Assembly: GCA_003650445.1 (NCBI GenBank)
Contig: QMQE01000017.1
Coordinates: 1-22,293 of the forward strand
DNA from: Acidobacteriota bacterium
GTDB taxonomy: Bacteria; Acidobacteriota; Holophagae; Thermotomaculales; Thermotomaculaceae
Reading direction: 5' to 3'
DNA length: 22,293 nt
In this document: piece by piece, positions 16,187 through 22,293 of the stretch
How positions within the stretch are numbered: position 1 is the stretch's first letter
Layout of the letters: every line of letters begins with the position of its first letter
Position numbers and translations under genes: made by a program
The notes under the pieces: generated by a model
What the model was told of the DNA's origin: nothing
What the model saw: the letters and a program-made list of their open reading frames with translations, nothing else
Databases searched by the model: none

Positions 16187-16237
16187 AAAATGATAACACA
16201 GATTTGGCAATAAAAAATATTTCCGTTCTATCGGTTT
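16170..16237. promoter_or_regulatory. Inverted pair of ATCGGTTT boxes between divergent genes
   Basis: AAACCGAT (16170-16177) and ATCGGTTT (16230-16237) are exact reverse complements 52 nt apart. Extended to TTTAAACCGAT versus TTGAAACCGAT on the reverse reading they match at 10 of 11 positions. Each falls between the putative -35 and -10 of one of the two divergent promoters. They may be operator sites; no regulator is encoded next door. Confidence 0.35.
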
Positions 16238-16244
16238 CAATATA

Positions 16245-16253
16245 TGGTATTAT
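16245..16253 (+). promoter_or_regulatory. Candidate extended -10 of the 16287 gene
   Basis: TGGTATTAT: a TATTAT hexamer at 16248-16253 with an upstream TG in the extended -10 position. No convincing -35 hexamer. It lies 33 nt before the ATG at 16287. Confidence 0.4.
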
Positions 16254-16286
16254 CACCTATAAGAATTAATTGAAATGAGGTGAACC

Positions 16287-16922
16287 ATGCAAAGAGTACG
16301 TCTTTATTTTCTCGATAAATCAATAATAGATGGGTTCATAGAGGGAACATCAAGTGGCGAAATCCGACTGATTGACCTCCTGAACAGCTCCGCAAACAAA
16401 CGTCGGTTCGGGGAAGCTGAATGTATCACCATAAAAGATGGAGTTCAGATGATCTTTCAACAAAACAATACTCCTGTAGAGGAGGGAGCCGAGCAACTGG
16501 AATTCTTGAATGAGTCGGGCATTGAAGAAGGCAGAGAAGTTCCTCAGGATTTCATGCTGGATGAAAATCTGTCCCTGGCAAAGACCATAAACCTGAGCGA
16601 TAAAATCTATACCGTAAATACAATGCAGCTGGTTTTTGCCCACAGCCTGTCTGAATTCAAGGGCGTTCAGAATGAGCGGGCCCGGGCAATGAAAACGGGA
16701 ACTGCATTTGATATTAATGTTGTAACCATGAACAATTATCTTTGTTCCGGTAAGGTCCGTGTCCCTGCAATTAACAGGGAATTGCCCAAAACACTCTCAC
16801 CGGGAAAGCAATTTGTGGTTTTGAGTAATGTGAAAATGAGTTATGTGCCCTCAACAACGAACCTCTACAGGGTACACGATCATTTAATTTTAAATACGCA
16901 ATTGATTAAAGCGTACTACTGA
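16287..16922 (+). CDS. Uncharacterised 211-aa protein, possible two-domain repeat
   Basis: Start supported by GAGGTGA at 16277-16283. No signal peptide or membrane segment, so probably cytoplasmic. I do not recognise it with confidence. The N-terminal part (VRLYFLDKSIIDGFIEGTSSG, then RLIDLLNSS and a RFGEAECITIKDG strand) and the C-terminal part (FDINVVTMNNYLCSGKVRVP, then LPKTLSP and QFVVLSNVKMSYV, ending HLILNTQLIKAYY) follow the same plan: strand, G-x-I/V turn, an L-rich helix, then a strand. They could be two copies of a small beta domain like DUF6812, joined by an acidic linker (about 60-95). It precedes eno, which has its own promoter at this gene's end. No function is proposed. Confidence 0.7.
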   Translation: MQRVRLYFLDKSIIDGFIEGTSSGEIRLIDLLNSSANKRRFGEAECITIKDGVQMIFQQNNTPVEEGAEQLEFLNESGIEEGREVPQDFMLDENLSLAKTINLSDKIYTVNTMQLVFAHSLSEFKGVQNERARAMKTGTAFDINVVTMNNYLCSGKVRVPAINRELPKTLSPGKQFVVLSNVKMSYVPSTTNLYRVHDHLILNTQLIKAYY

Positions 16923-16930
16923 CCTATAAT
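16902..16930 (+). promoter_or_regulatory. Strong predicted promoter of eno operon
   Basis: TTGATT (16902-16907), 17-bp spacer, TATAAT (16925-16930). The -35 lies in the last codons of the 211-aa gene and the -10 starts 3 nt after its stop. The leader would be only about 20 nt, just enough for the ribosome binding site at 16943-16952. Confidence 0.65.
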
Positions 16931-16957
16931 CAGCCCGACAATAAAGGAGGTGCTGAA

Positions 16958-18241
16958 ATGCCATTCATCGAAGATATTTTTGCCCGTGAAATCCTGGATT
17001 CCAGAGGAAATCCCACTGTGGAAGTAGAGGTGTATCTTGAATCCGGAATCATGGGTCGCGCGGCGGTCCCGTCCGGCGCGTCGACGGGAGAACGGGAAGC
17101 ACTGGAATTACGCGACGGAGACCCCAATCGCTATGGCGGGAAAGGTGTACTGAAAGCAGTCCAGAATGTAAATGAAATCATTGCCGACGAGCTGATTGGC
17201 CTGGATGCGAGAGAACAGGTTTTTATTGATGAGCTGATGATTGAGCTGGATGGAACAGAAAATAAAGAAAAACTGGGAGCAAACGCCATTCTTGGTGTTT
17301 CTATGGCAGTTCTCAGGGCAGCAGCTGCTTACAGCGAATTGCCGATTTACCAGTATCTTGGCGGTGCCTGCGCAAGGGACATTCCTGTCCCGATGATGAA
17401 TATCCTGAATGGTGGTGCCCATGCGGATAACCGGGTAGACATTCAGGAATTCATGATTGTTCCAGCCGGTGCACCGACATTCCGGGAAGCATTGCGATAT
17501 GGCTCTGAAGTCTTTCATACGCTGAAATCCATTTTGAAAGATAAGGGATACCGGACTTCAGTGGGGGATGAGGGCGGTTTTGCACCAAACTTGAAATCAA
17601 ATGAAGAAGCGCTTCAACTGATCGTTTCCGCGATTGAAAAAGCGGGCTATAAACCAGGGAAAGATGTTTTCCTGGCACTGGATCCGGCAGCCAGTGAATT
17701 CTACAGGGAAGGGAAATATGTGCTTTCCTCAACCGGAGATAAGCTGGATTCCAGCGCCATGATCGGCGTATATGAAGACTGGGTTTCAAAATATCCCATT
17801 GTCATGATTGAAGACGGCCTTGCGCAGGATGACTGGGATGGCTGGAAAGAAATGACAGAGCGTATGGGCAATCGGATTCAGCTCACCGGGGACGATATTT
17901 TTGTAACCAACACAAAGATTTTCAGGGAAGGGATTGACAAGGGCATTGCCAATGCCATCCTCATTAAACTGAATCAGATCGGCACCGTTACTGAGACTGT
18001 TGAAGCCATTAAAATGGCTTACAGGGCAGGATATGGGGCTGTTGTTTCCCATCGTTCAGGTGAAACAGAAGACCCGATTATTGCTGATCTCGCAGTGGCG
18101 CTGGGAACGCGCCAGATAAAAACAGGTTCTGCATCCAGGACAGACCGGCTGGCAAAATATAATCAGTTGCTTCGGATTGAGGAGGAGCTGGAAGACGGAG
18201 CGTTGTACGCAGGGACGACTCCTTTCGACAACTATCTGTAA
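16958..18241 (+). CDS. eno: Enolase (phosphopyruvate hydratase)
   Basis: 427 aa, typical length; converts 2-phosphoglycerate to phosphoenolpyruvate in glycolysis and gluconeogenesis. An excellent AAAGGAGGTG (16943-16952) precedes the ATG. The N-terminal EILDSRGNPTVEVEV and GASTGEREALELRDGD loop is present. So are NGGAHADNRVDIQEFMIVP, the metal-binding segments (FLALDPAASEFY, VMIEDGLAQDDWDGW and QLTGDDIFVTN), the catalytic lysine region LIKLNQIGTVTET, and SHRSGETEDPIIADLAVA with GQIKTG-like RQIKTGSASRTDRLAKYNQLLRIEE. The usual SGETEDT is SGETEDP here, a mild departure outside the catalytic residues. It heads a compact set with ftsB, pgsA and the DUF502 gene. Confidence 0.98.
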   Translation: MPFIEDIFAREILDSRGNPTVEVEVYLESGIMGRAAVPSGASTGEREALELRDGDPNRYGGKGVLKAVQNVNEIIADELIGLDAREQVFIDELMIELDGTENKEKLGANAILGVSMAVLRAAAAYSELPIYQYLGGACARDIPVPMMNILNGGAHADNRVDIQEFMIVPAGAPTFREALRYGSEVFHTLKSILKDKGYRTSVGDEGGFAPNLKSNEEALQLIVSAIEKAGYKPGKDVFLALDPAASEFYREGKYVLSSTGDKLDSSAMIGVYEDWVSKYPIVMIEDGLAQDDWDGWKEMTERMGNRIQLTGDDIFVTNTKIFREGIDKGIANAILIKLNQIGTVTETVEAIKMAYRAGYGAVVSHRSGETEDPIIADLAVALGTRQIKTGSASRTDRLAKYNQLLRIEEELEDGALYAGTTPFDNYL

Positions 18242-18250
18242 GAGAAAGTT

Positions 18251-18574
18251 ATGCGTCGAAAAATGGCCAACAGGACTCGCAATTTCGTTATTTTCAGTGG
18301 ACTGCTTATTTGCTATCTGTTGGTCTGGACTGCCATCATTTACAGTATGGCAGATGGCTATAAAACCTATGTTTCATTAAAACAGCGGGGGGAAGCCCTT
18401 GTAAAAGAGGAATCAGCCCTGAAGGAACGCATGGATGAAATCAAGAAGAAGACAGAAATGCGCAGGGCTGATTCCCCTTTCTTTGTTGAAATGGTTGCCA
18501 GGGAAAAATTAAAAATGGCCAAAAAAGGTGAGGTGATTATAAAAGTGGTGAAAGATGACAAAGCCACGAATTAA
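18251..18574 (+). CDS. ftsB: Septum formation initiator, FtsB/DivIC-like
   Basis: 107 aa. A short cytoplasmic N-terminus (basic MRRKMANRTR) is followed by one membrane helix (about 12-32) and a periplasmic coiled-coil stretch (about 38-70). The family tail is SPFFVEMVAREKLKMAKKGEVIIKV, matching the DivIC/FtsB pattern of an A-R-E motif followed by K-x-G-E. FtsB joins FtsQ and FtsL at the divisome. The position right after eno (9-nt gap) is the arrangement seen in many Proteobacteria and supports the call. ATG 18263 (MANRT) is another possible start. Its last 20 nt overlap pgsA. Confidence 0.85.
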   Translation: MRRKMANRTRNFVIFSGLLICYLLVWTAIIYSMADGYKTYVSLKQRGEALVKEESALKERMDEIKKKTEMRRADSPFFVEMVAREKLKMAKKGEVIIKVVKDDKATN

Positions 18575-19151
18575 TATTGCCACTTACCTGACTCTGTTCA
18601 GGATTTTTCTTGTCCCCATCCTTGTCGTGGTCATGCTGACCCGTTTTGAAGGGAAAGTGTGGCTCGGAGTCGGAATCTTCTGGCTCGCGTCCATCACAGA
18701 CTTCTTTGATGGGTATATCGCAAGGAAACGCAGGGAGGTAACCAGTCTGGGAAAACTTCTGGACCCTGTTGCCGACAAGCTGCTTGTATCTGCTGCATTT
18801 ATTTCATTGGTTGAGATGAGATTGGCTCCCGCATGGATGGTTGTTATCATTGTTGGCCGTGAATTTGCTGTTTCCGGCCTCCGGCAGGTTGCCCTGGCAT
18901 ATGACATTGTAATCCCGGCTTCCATACTGGGGAAATTTAAAATGATTTCACAGGTAATTGCCATATCTTTGTTAATTCTTGGTGAGGAATTTCATTTCCT
19001 ATGGGTGCCAGGTATCGTGTTTCTGTGGATTGTTCTGGTACTGGCAATTGGATCCAGTATTGACTATTTCATGAAATTCTGGAGAAAAACCGGTGATGTC
19101 CTGCTAATTCCACAGGAATCAGATGAAACCGGGGAAAGTAATGAAACGTAG
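18555..19151 (+). CDS. pgsA: CDP-diacylglycerol--glycerol-3-phosphate 3-phosphatidyltransferase
   Basis: 198 aa polytopic membrane protein. The complete CDP-alcohol phosphotransferase motif D-x2-D-G-x2-A-R-x8-G-x3-D-x3-D is seen at residues 49-74 (D49, D52, G53, A56, R57, G66, D70, D74). The opening NIATYLTLFRIFLVPILVV and the later VGREFAVSGLRQVA are typical of PgsA. It makes phosphatidylglycerol phosphate, the first committed step to phosphatidylglycerol and cardiolipin. The tail after the last helix (LIPQESDETGESNET) is polar and short. It overlaps ftsB by 20 nt and the DUF502 gene by 11 nt. Confidence 0.94.
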   Translation: MTKPRINIATYLTLFRIFLVPILVVVMLTRFEGKVWLGVGIFWLASITDFFDGYIARKRREVTSLGKLLDPVADKLLVSAAFISLVEMRLAPAWMVVIIVGREFAVSGLRQVALAYDIVIPASILGKFKMISQVIAISLLILGEEFHFLWVPGIVFLWIVLVLAIGSSIDYFMKFWRKTGDVLLIPQESDETGESNET

Positions 19152-19773
19152 AAAACTGAAGACTACTTTTTTTACCGGTATTCTTGTTATAACACCGGCA
19201 TTGGTCAGTCTTCTGGTGATTTATTACATTTTCGACAAAATTGATGGCATTCTCAGCCCCGTAATCCATCGTTCTCTCGCTCTCTACGCCCCGGAAATAT
19301 CAATCCCAGCCCCTTTGATCAGCATTGTTTCCGTACTACTGATTGTGCTGCTGATTTTTATAGTAGGCCTGCTTGCAGGTAATTATATTGGCAAAAAAGT
19401 TTTTTCTTTGCTGGATACCCTTCTATCCAGGACCCCCATCGTAAAGGGGGTTTATCTCGCAGTCAAACAATTCATGAATGCCTTCAAAATCAGCAACTCT
19501 GAACGATTTCACAAGGTTGTGGCACTGGAATACCCGAAAGACGGAATGTGGGTGATCGGTTTTGTGACCTCCGATGTAGGTCCATCAAAAACCTCAGTGA
19601 TTACGCAAAACAAAGAGCCCTTACTAAACATATTCATCCCCACCACTCCCAACCCCACCTCCGGATACCTTGTTATGGTATCACCGGAAAAAGTAAGAGA
19701 GCTGAACATGACAATTGAACAGGGTATTAAATTTGTCGTTTCTGCCGGCGTCGTCCAGCATGACAGGCCGTAA
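19141..19773 (+). CDS. DUF502 membrane protein
   Basis: 210 aa from the ATG at 19141 (GGGGA 5 nt upstream); an in-frame ATG at 19123 with AGGAA before it is also possible. The family pattern is clear: basic N-terminus, helix FFTGILVITPALVSLLVIYYIF, a second helix pair in LISIVSVLLIVLLIFIVGLLAGNYIG, then RTPIVKGVYLAVKQFMNAF and a soluble part with IFIPTTPNPTSGYLVMV. DUF502 proteins are widespread in diderm bacteria and cyanobacteria with no established function. Overlap with pgsA suggests a link to membrane lipid work, which is inference. Last gene before the repeat region; no T-rich terminator is evident after it. Confidence 0.88.
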   Translation: MKRRKLKTTFFTGILVITPALVSLLVIYYIFDKIDGILSPVIHRSLALYAPEISIPAPLISIVSVLLIVLLIFIVGLLAGNYIGKKVFSLLDTLLSRTPIVKGVYLAVKQFMNAFKISNSERFHKVVALEYPKDGMWVIGFVTSDVGPSKTSVITQNKEPLLNIFIPTTPNPTSGYLVMVSPEKVRELNMTIEQGIKFVVSAGVVQHDRP

Positions 19774-19935
19774 AGCAGGGGCGTAGATAGTGAATGGTTG
19801 GGAGATGTCTTGTCCTCCTTTGCCGCGTTTAGAGGCTCTATAGGTATCAATCTATATCAGGACAAAACCTGACGTATCACTCTTTGAGAGTGGGCGTTTG
19901 GCGTGGGTGGCAGAAAGGGAACAGAAGAGAAAGGA

Positions 19936-20165
19936 ACAGAGTTGGCTATTCCCTGTCTTTTGATTTACCCATCATCCATCACCCTGCGGGTGAGTAGGAG
20001 TAGGAGTAGGGGTAAGAAAAATCAGGGAGTTGACCATTCCCTGCCTTTTCTTTGCTTAACCTCAACCTTTTCCCTTCGGGTTGGAGTAAGAATCGTGCAA
20101 GTGAAAGTGCGAGTGTGCGAAAGAAGGGAGTTGGCCATTCCCTGTCCCCTCTTTTCCCCTCCGGT
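19936..20165 (+). repeat. Three degenerate tandem repeats with conserved GAGTTGRCCATTCCCTG core
   Basis: The core GAGTTGGCTATTCCCTG-type sequence starts at 19939, 20027 and 20128 (spacings 88 and 101 nt). Each core can fold: in the second copy CAGGGAGT (20023-20030) pairs with ATTCCCTG (20036-20043), one G-T pair, loop TGACC. A second feature, CCC-TNC-GGG, recurs 43 nt after core 1 (19982-19990) and 45 nt after core 2 (20072-20080), followed by purine-rich GAG/GTA-type runs. Copy 3 seems truncated. This may be a dispersed intergenic repeat family. Confidence 0.65.
19992..20015 (+). repeat. Hexamer microsatellite (GAGTAG)3-4
   Basis: Three exact GAGTAG units (19992-20009) and a fourth altered one (GGGTAA, 20010-20015) in the purine-rich part of the first repeat unit. 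Confidence 0.75.
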
Positions 20166-20195
20166 CAGTACACTGAACACAGAACACTTCTCCAC

Positions 20196-20228
20196 CATCT
20201 CAATGCAACTGTACGTTGCATTGAGATG
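20196..20228. repeat. Perfect 14-bp inverted repeat upstream of murI
   Basis: CATCTCAATGCAAC (20196-20209), loop TGTAC, GTTGCATTGAGATG (20215-20228). All 14 pairs are Watson-Crick. It lies 25 nt before the murI ATG and is not followed by a T-run, so it is not an ordinary terminator on the plus strand. Confidence 0.85.
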
Positions 20229-20253
20229 TCCCCTGTATTACACTCTACAGGTT

Positions 20254-21087
20254 ATGAATAGAGAGAAAGTATTTGTGAAAAGAATTGGAATTTTTGACTC
20301 AGGAGCCGGGGGATTAACAGTACTCAAGGAACTGCGAAACGCATTGCCAGGGGTGAAATATTATTACCTTGGGGATACAGCACGGTTGCCCTACGGTACA
20401 AAATCCAGTGAAACGATTATCCGATATACAAAACAGAATGTTTCTTTTCTCCTTACTAAAGGCATTGATGTTCTGATCGTGGCGTGTAATACAGCATCCG
20501 CGTACGCGATTCCGGCCTTGCGGGAGTATGCGGGAAATATTCCTGTGACCGGTGTGATCCATCCAGGTGCAAGGCGGGCTGTTGATGCAACGGAAAATGG
20601 GAGAATCGGCATCATCGGAACACAGGCCACTATTTCATCGGATAAATATCAGAAGAAACTGATAGAACTGAATCCGGATCTGAAGGTTTTCAGTGCCCCC
20701 GCGCCACTTCTGGTCCCACTGGTGGAAGAAGGGCTGATTTCCGGGGAAATCCCCGAAAAAGTAATTTCAATGTACCTTGAGCCGCTCCTGGAAGAGAATA
20801 TTGACACATTGATTCTGGGATGCACTCATTATCCGATTCTGAAGCAGACGATTCGGGAGATGTATCCGGCGCTTTGCCTGGTGGATTCTGCCGAACCGAT
20901 TCGGGATATTCTGCTGAAGGAATATAGATTTCCGAATAGAAACGGTAAAACTGAGATTTATGTGACGGATTATCCAGAGGGATTTGGTTTGTTGAGCCAG
21001 CGTTTTCTTGAAGGGAATTTTGATAAGATTGAACACATTGATTTACAAAAATTATGGAGACCCCATTATGAAAAGAAGAGCAAATAG
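20254..21087 (+). CDS. murI: Glutamate racemase
   Basis: 277 aa from the ATG at 20254; interconverts L- and D-glutamate for peptidoglycan synthesis. Motifs: FDSGAGGLTVL (D15-S16), GDTARLPYG (D41), the first catalytic cysteine C78 in VACNTASA, and the second, C190, in LGCTHYP with H192. Length is usual (about 260-285). A GTG at 20275 (KRIGIFDSG) is an alternative start, and the GAGAGAAAG upstream of it is at least as good as the weak ACAGG before 20254, so the first seven residues are uncertain. The reading frame stays open far upstream to 19903, but that stretch is the repeat region and is not coding. It overlaps rph by 20 nt. Confidence 0.95.
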   Translation: MNREKVFVKRIGIFDSGAGGLTVLKELRNALPGVKYYYLGDTARLPYGTKSSETIIRYTKQNVSFLLTKGIDVLIVACNTASAYAIPALREYAGNIPVTGVIHPGARRAVDATENGRIGIIGTQATISSDKYQKKLIELNPDLKVFSAPAPLLVPLVEEGLISGEIPEKVISMYLEPLLEENIDTLILGCTHYPILKQTIREMYPALCLVDSAEPIRDILLKEYRFPNRNGKTEIYVTDYPEGFGLLSQRFLEGNFDKIEHIDLQKLWRPHYEKKSK

Positions 21088-21787
21088 ACAAAACGATGCA
21101 CTGAGAAAAGTTGAGATTATTCCTGGCTTCCAGTTGTTTCCCGCCGGTTCAGTATTGATTTCCTTTGGAAGAACCCGGGTAATCTGCAGTGCGACAATTG
21201 AAGAAAAGGTTCCCCCTTTCCTGAAAGACAGAGGCCTTGGATGGGTAACAGCTGAATATTCAATGCTCCCGGCTGCCACAGGCTCAAGGAACATGCGGGA
21301 GTCGGTTAAAGGAAAGCAACAGGGCAGGAGTGTGGAGATTCAGCGCTTGATCGGCCGGTCACTTCGAGCGGTGGTGGACAGGCAGATTCTCGGGGAGCGT
21401 TCAATTCTAATTGACTGTGATGTAATTCAGGCAGATGGCGGCACGAGGACGGCGTCTATTACCGGAGCCTATGTTGCCCTTTCCCTTGCTGTGGAGCAGT
21501 TGATGCGGGAACGGGCGATTCAGCAGAGCCCGATTCTGAGTCAGGTTGCAGCGGTTTCTGTGGGGATGGTGAATGGTGAAGTGCTTCTGGACCTGGATTA
21601 CCCGGAAGACTCCAATGCGGATGTGGACATGAATATTGTTGCAACTTCTGAAGGAACATTAATCGAAATTCAGGGAACGGCAGAGGGGGCTCCCTTTTCC
21701 CGTGATAAGATGGATCAGATGCTGGATATCGGTCTTGAGGGAATCGAGAAACTGATGGTGATTCAACGCCAAGCACTGAACCAGTGA
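21068..21787 (+). CDS. rph: Ribonuclease PH
   Basis: 239 aa from the ATG at 21068, matching the family length (about 238-245). GGAG at 21056-21059 gives an 8-nt spacing; an upstream TTG-type start at 21008 would lie inside murI. A phosphorolytic 3'-to-5' exoribonuclease that trims tRNA 3' ends, hexameric in known members. Motifs: the N-terminal RQNDALRKVEI (usual form DELRPV, with K for P here), SFGRTRVICSAT, WVTAEYSMLP, GRSVEIQRLIGRSLRAVVD, DCDVIQADGGTRTASITGA and LDLDYPEDSNADVDMN with the catalytic acidic residues. Its stop overlaps the rdgB start by 4 nt (GTGA). Confidence 0.96.
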   Translation: MKRRANRQNDALRKVEIIPGFQLFPAGSVLISFGRTRVICSATIEEKVPPFLKDRGLGWVTAEYSMLPAATGSRNMRESVKGKQQGRSVEIQRLIGRSLRAVVDRQILGERSILIDCDVIQADGGTRTASITGAYVALSLAVEQLMRERAIQQSPILSQVAAVSVGMVNGEVLLDLDYPEDSNADVDMNIVATSEGTLIEIQGTAEGAPFSRDKMDQMLDIGLEGIEKLMVIQRQALNQ

Positions 21788-22293
21788 AGACGATTATTTT
21801 TGCAACTGGAAATAATAATAAAGTTTTAGAGTTACAGTCCATGTTTAAAGGGACTATTAAAGTGAAAGCTCTGGCCGAAACAGGAGTAACTGCTGATTTT
21901 GAGGAAACCGGATCATCATTTCTGGAAAACAGTATTCAAAAAGCACTTTATTATTCACGGAAGCTTTCATTTCCAGTGTTGGCAGATGATTCCGGCCTTG
22001 AGATTGATCCGTTGAATGGAGAACCTGGAATTTATTCGGCCCGTTATTTTGATGCAGAAATGCCGTACAGTGAGCGATGTACCCGGATTCTGGAGAAGCT
22101 GTCTGCATTTCCGAACCCGGAAAACCGCACTGCCCGGTTTCGCTGTGCGGCGGTATGTGCCATAAACGGTGAGGTCATTGCCTCTGGTGAAGGAGTTGTG
22201 GAAGGCTATATTGCCCTGCATGCGGCAGGGCAGGGCGGGTTCGGTTATGACCCGATTTTTTATTATCCGCCTTTTCACCGGACATTTTCAGAA
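21784..22293 (+). CDS. rdgB: Non-canonical purine NTP pyrophosphatase (RdgB/HAM1), 3'-truncated
   Basis: 170 codons from a GTG at 21784 overlapping the rph stop; it runs off the right edge (full proteins are about 195-205 aa). It hydrolyses ITP, dITP and XTP to monophosphates, keeping deaminated purines out of nucleic acids. Motifs: IFATGNNNKVLEL (phosphate-binding, residues 5-17), ADDSGLEIDPLNGEPGIYSARY with D68-D69 (catalytic/metal binding) and GQGGFGYDPIFYYPP near the end. No nearer ATG start preserves the N-terminal ATGN motif, so the GTG is firm. rph-rdgB adjacency is common in bacteria. Confidence 0.94.
   Translation, partial: MKTIIFATGNNNKVLELQSMFKGTIKVKALAETGVTADFEETGSSFLENSIQKALYYSRKLSFPVLADDSGLEIDPLNGEPGIYSARYFDAEMPYSERCTRILEKLSAFPNPENRTARFRCAAVCAINGEVIASGEGVVEGYIALHAAGQGGFGYDPIFYYPPFHRTFSE

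Larger units (their letters stand above)
19774..20253. other. Non-coding repeat-rich region before murI
   Basis: 480 nt without a credible gene. From 19774 to about 19900 there are only small imperfect inverted repeats (TCAGG/CCTGA near 19857-19872; CACTC/GAGTG near 19879-19893). From 19936 to 20165 there are three degenerate direct repeats with purine-rich and pyrimidine-rich flanks, and from 20196 to 20228 a perfect inverted repeat. No tRNA, transposase end or clear promoter was found. Confidence 0.7.

Noticed and set aside
19903..20253. In-frame extension of murI by 117 codons
   Set aside because: It covers the repeat array and the perfect hairpin, has low-complexity Arg/Ser-rich translation unlike any MurI N-terminus, and glutamate racemase is complete from 20254.

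Overview
The window comes from a diderm (Gram-negative-type) bacterium. It encodes a complete tripartite RND efflux system with a TolC-family outer-membrane channel, two Sec-exported multi-domain proteins and an otherwise ordinary bacterial core-gene set. Base composition looks moderate. The lineage cannot be fixed from the sequence. The fatty-acid regulator and its operator resemble those of Bacillus FadR, while the rest looks like a little-cultured anaerobic diderm (Acidobacteriota/Aminicenantes-like is a guess only). No rRNA, tRNA, CRISPR array, transposase or phage gene is visible.

Layout. (1) 1-829, minus strand: purE followed by the overlapping start of a MiaB/MtaB-type methylthiotransferase cut by the window edge. 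(2) 951-4985, plus strand: fadR-fadD-mscS-osmC, headed by a TTGACG-17-TTAAAT promoter whose start region is covered by a near-perfect FadR-type operator. (3) 5035-10183, plus strand: two translationally coupled secreted proteins. One is a fungalysin-like (M36-type) metalloprotease. The other has no protease motif and ends in a predicted MAM/jelly-roll domain. Both carry the same block of four roughly 110-residue modules, in the same order and with nearly the same spacing. A bidirectional terminator follows. (4) 10270-16119, minus strand: tolC-like, adaptor, RND pump and a 62-aa DUF2892 membrane protein, tightly packed. (5) 16287-19773, plus strand: an unrecognised 211-aa protein, then eno-ftsB-pgsA-DUF502 with a strong promoter directly before eno. 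(6) 19774-20253: a non-coding stretch with three degenerate tandem repeats and a perfect 14-bp-arm inverted repeat. (7) 20254-22293, plus strand: murI-rph-rdgB, overlapping genes, the last cut by the window edge.

Most of the window is housekeeping: purine synthesis, tRNA modification, glycolysis, division, phospholipid and peptidoglycan precursor synthesis, RNA processing and nucleotide-pool cleaning. The least ordinary parts are the pair of secreted proteins with their shared four-module block, the RND operon ending in a coupled DUF2892 gene behind a pair of matching boxes, the 211-aa protein, and the repeat-rich region before murI. Several automatic start sites are too far upstream. Starts here were chosen from ribosome binding sites, operators and family lengths.
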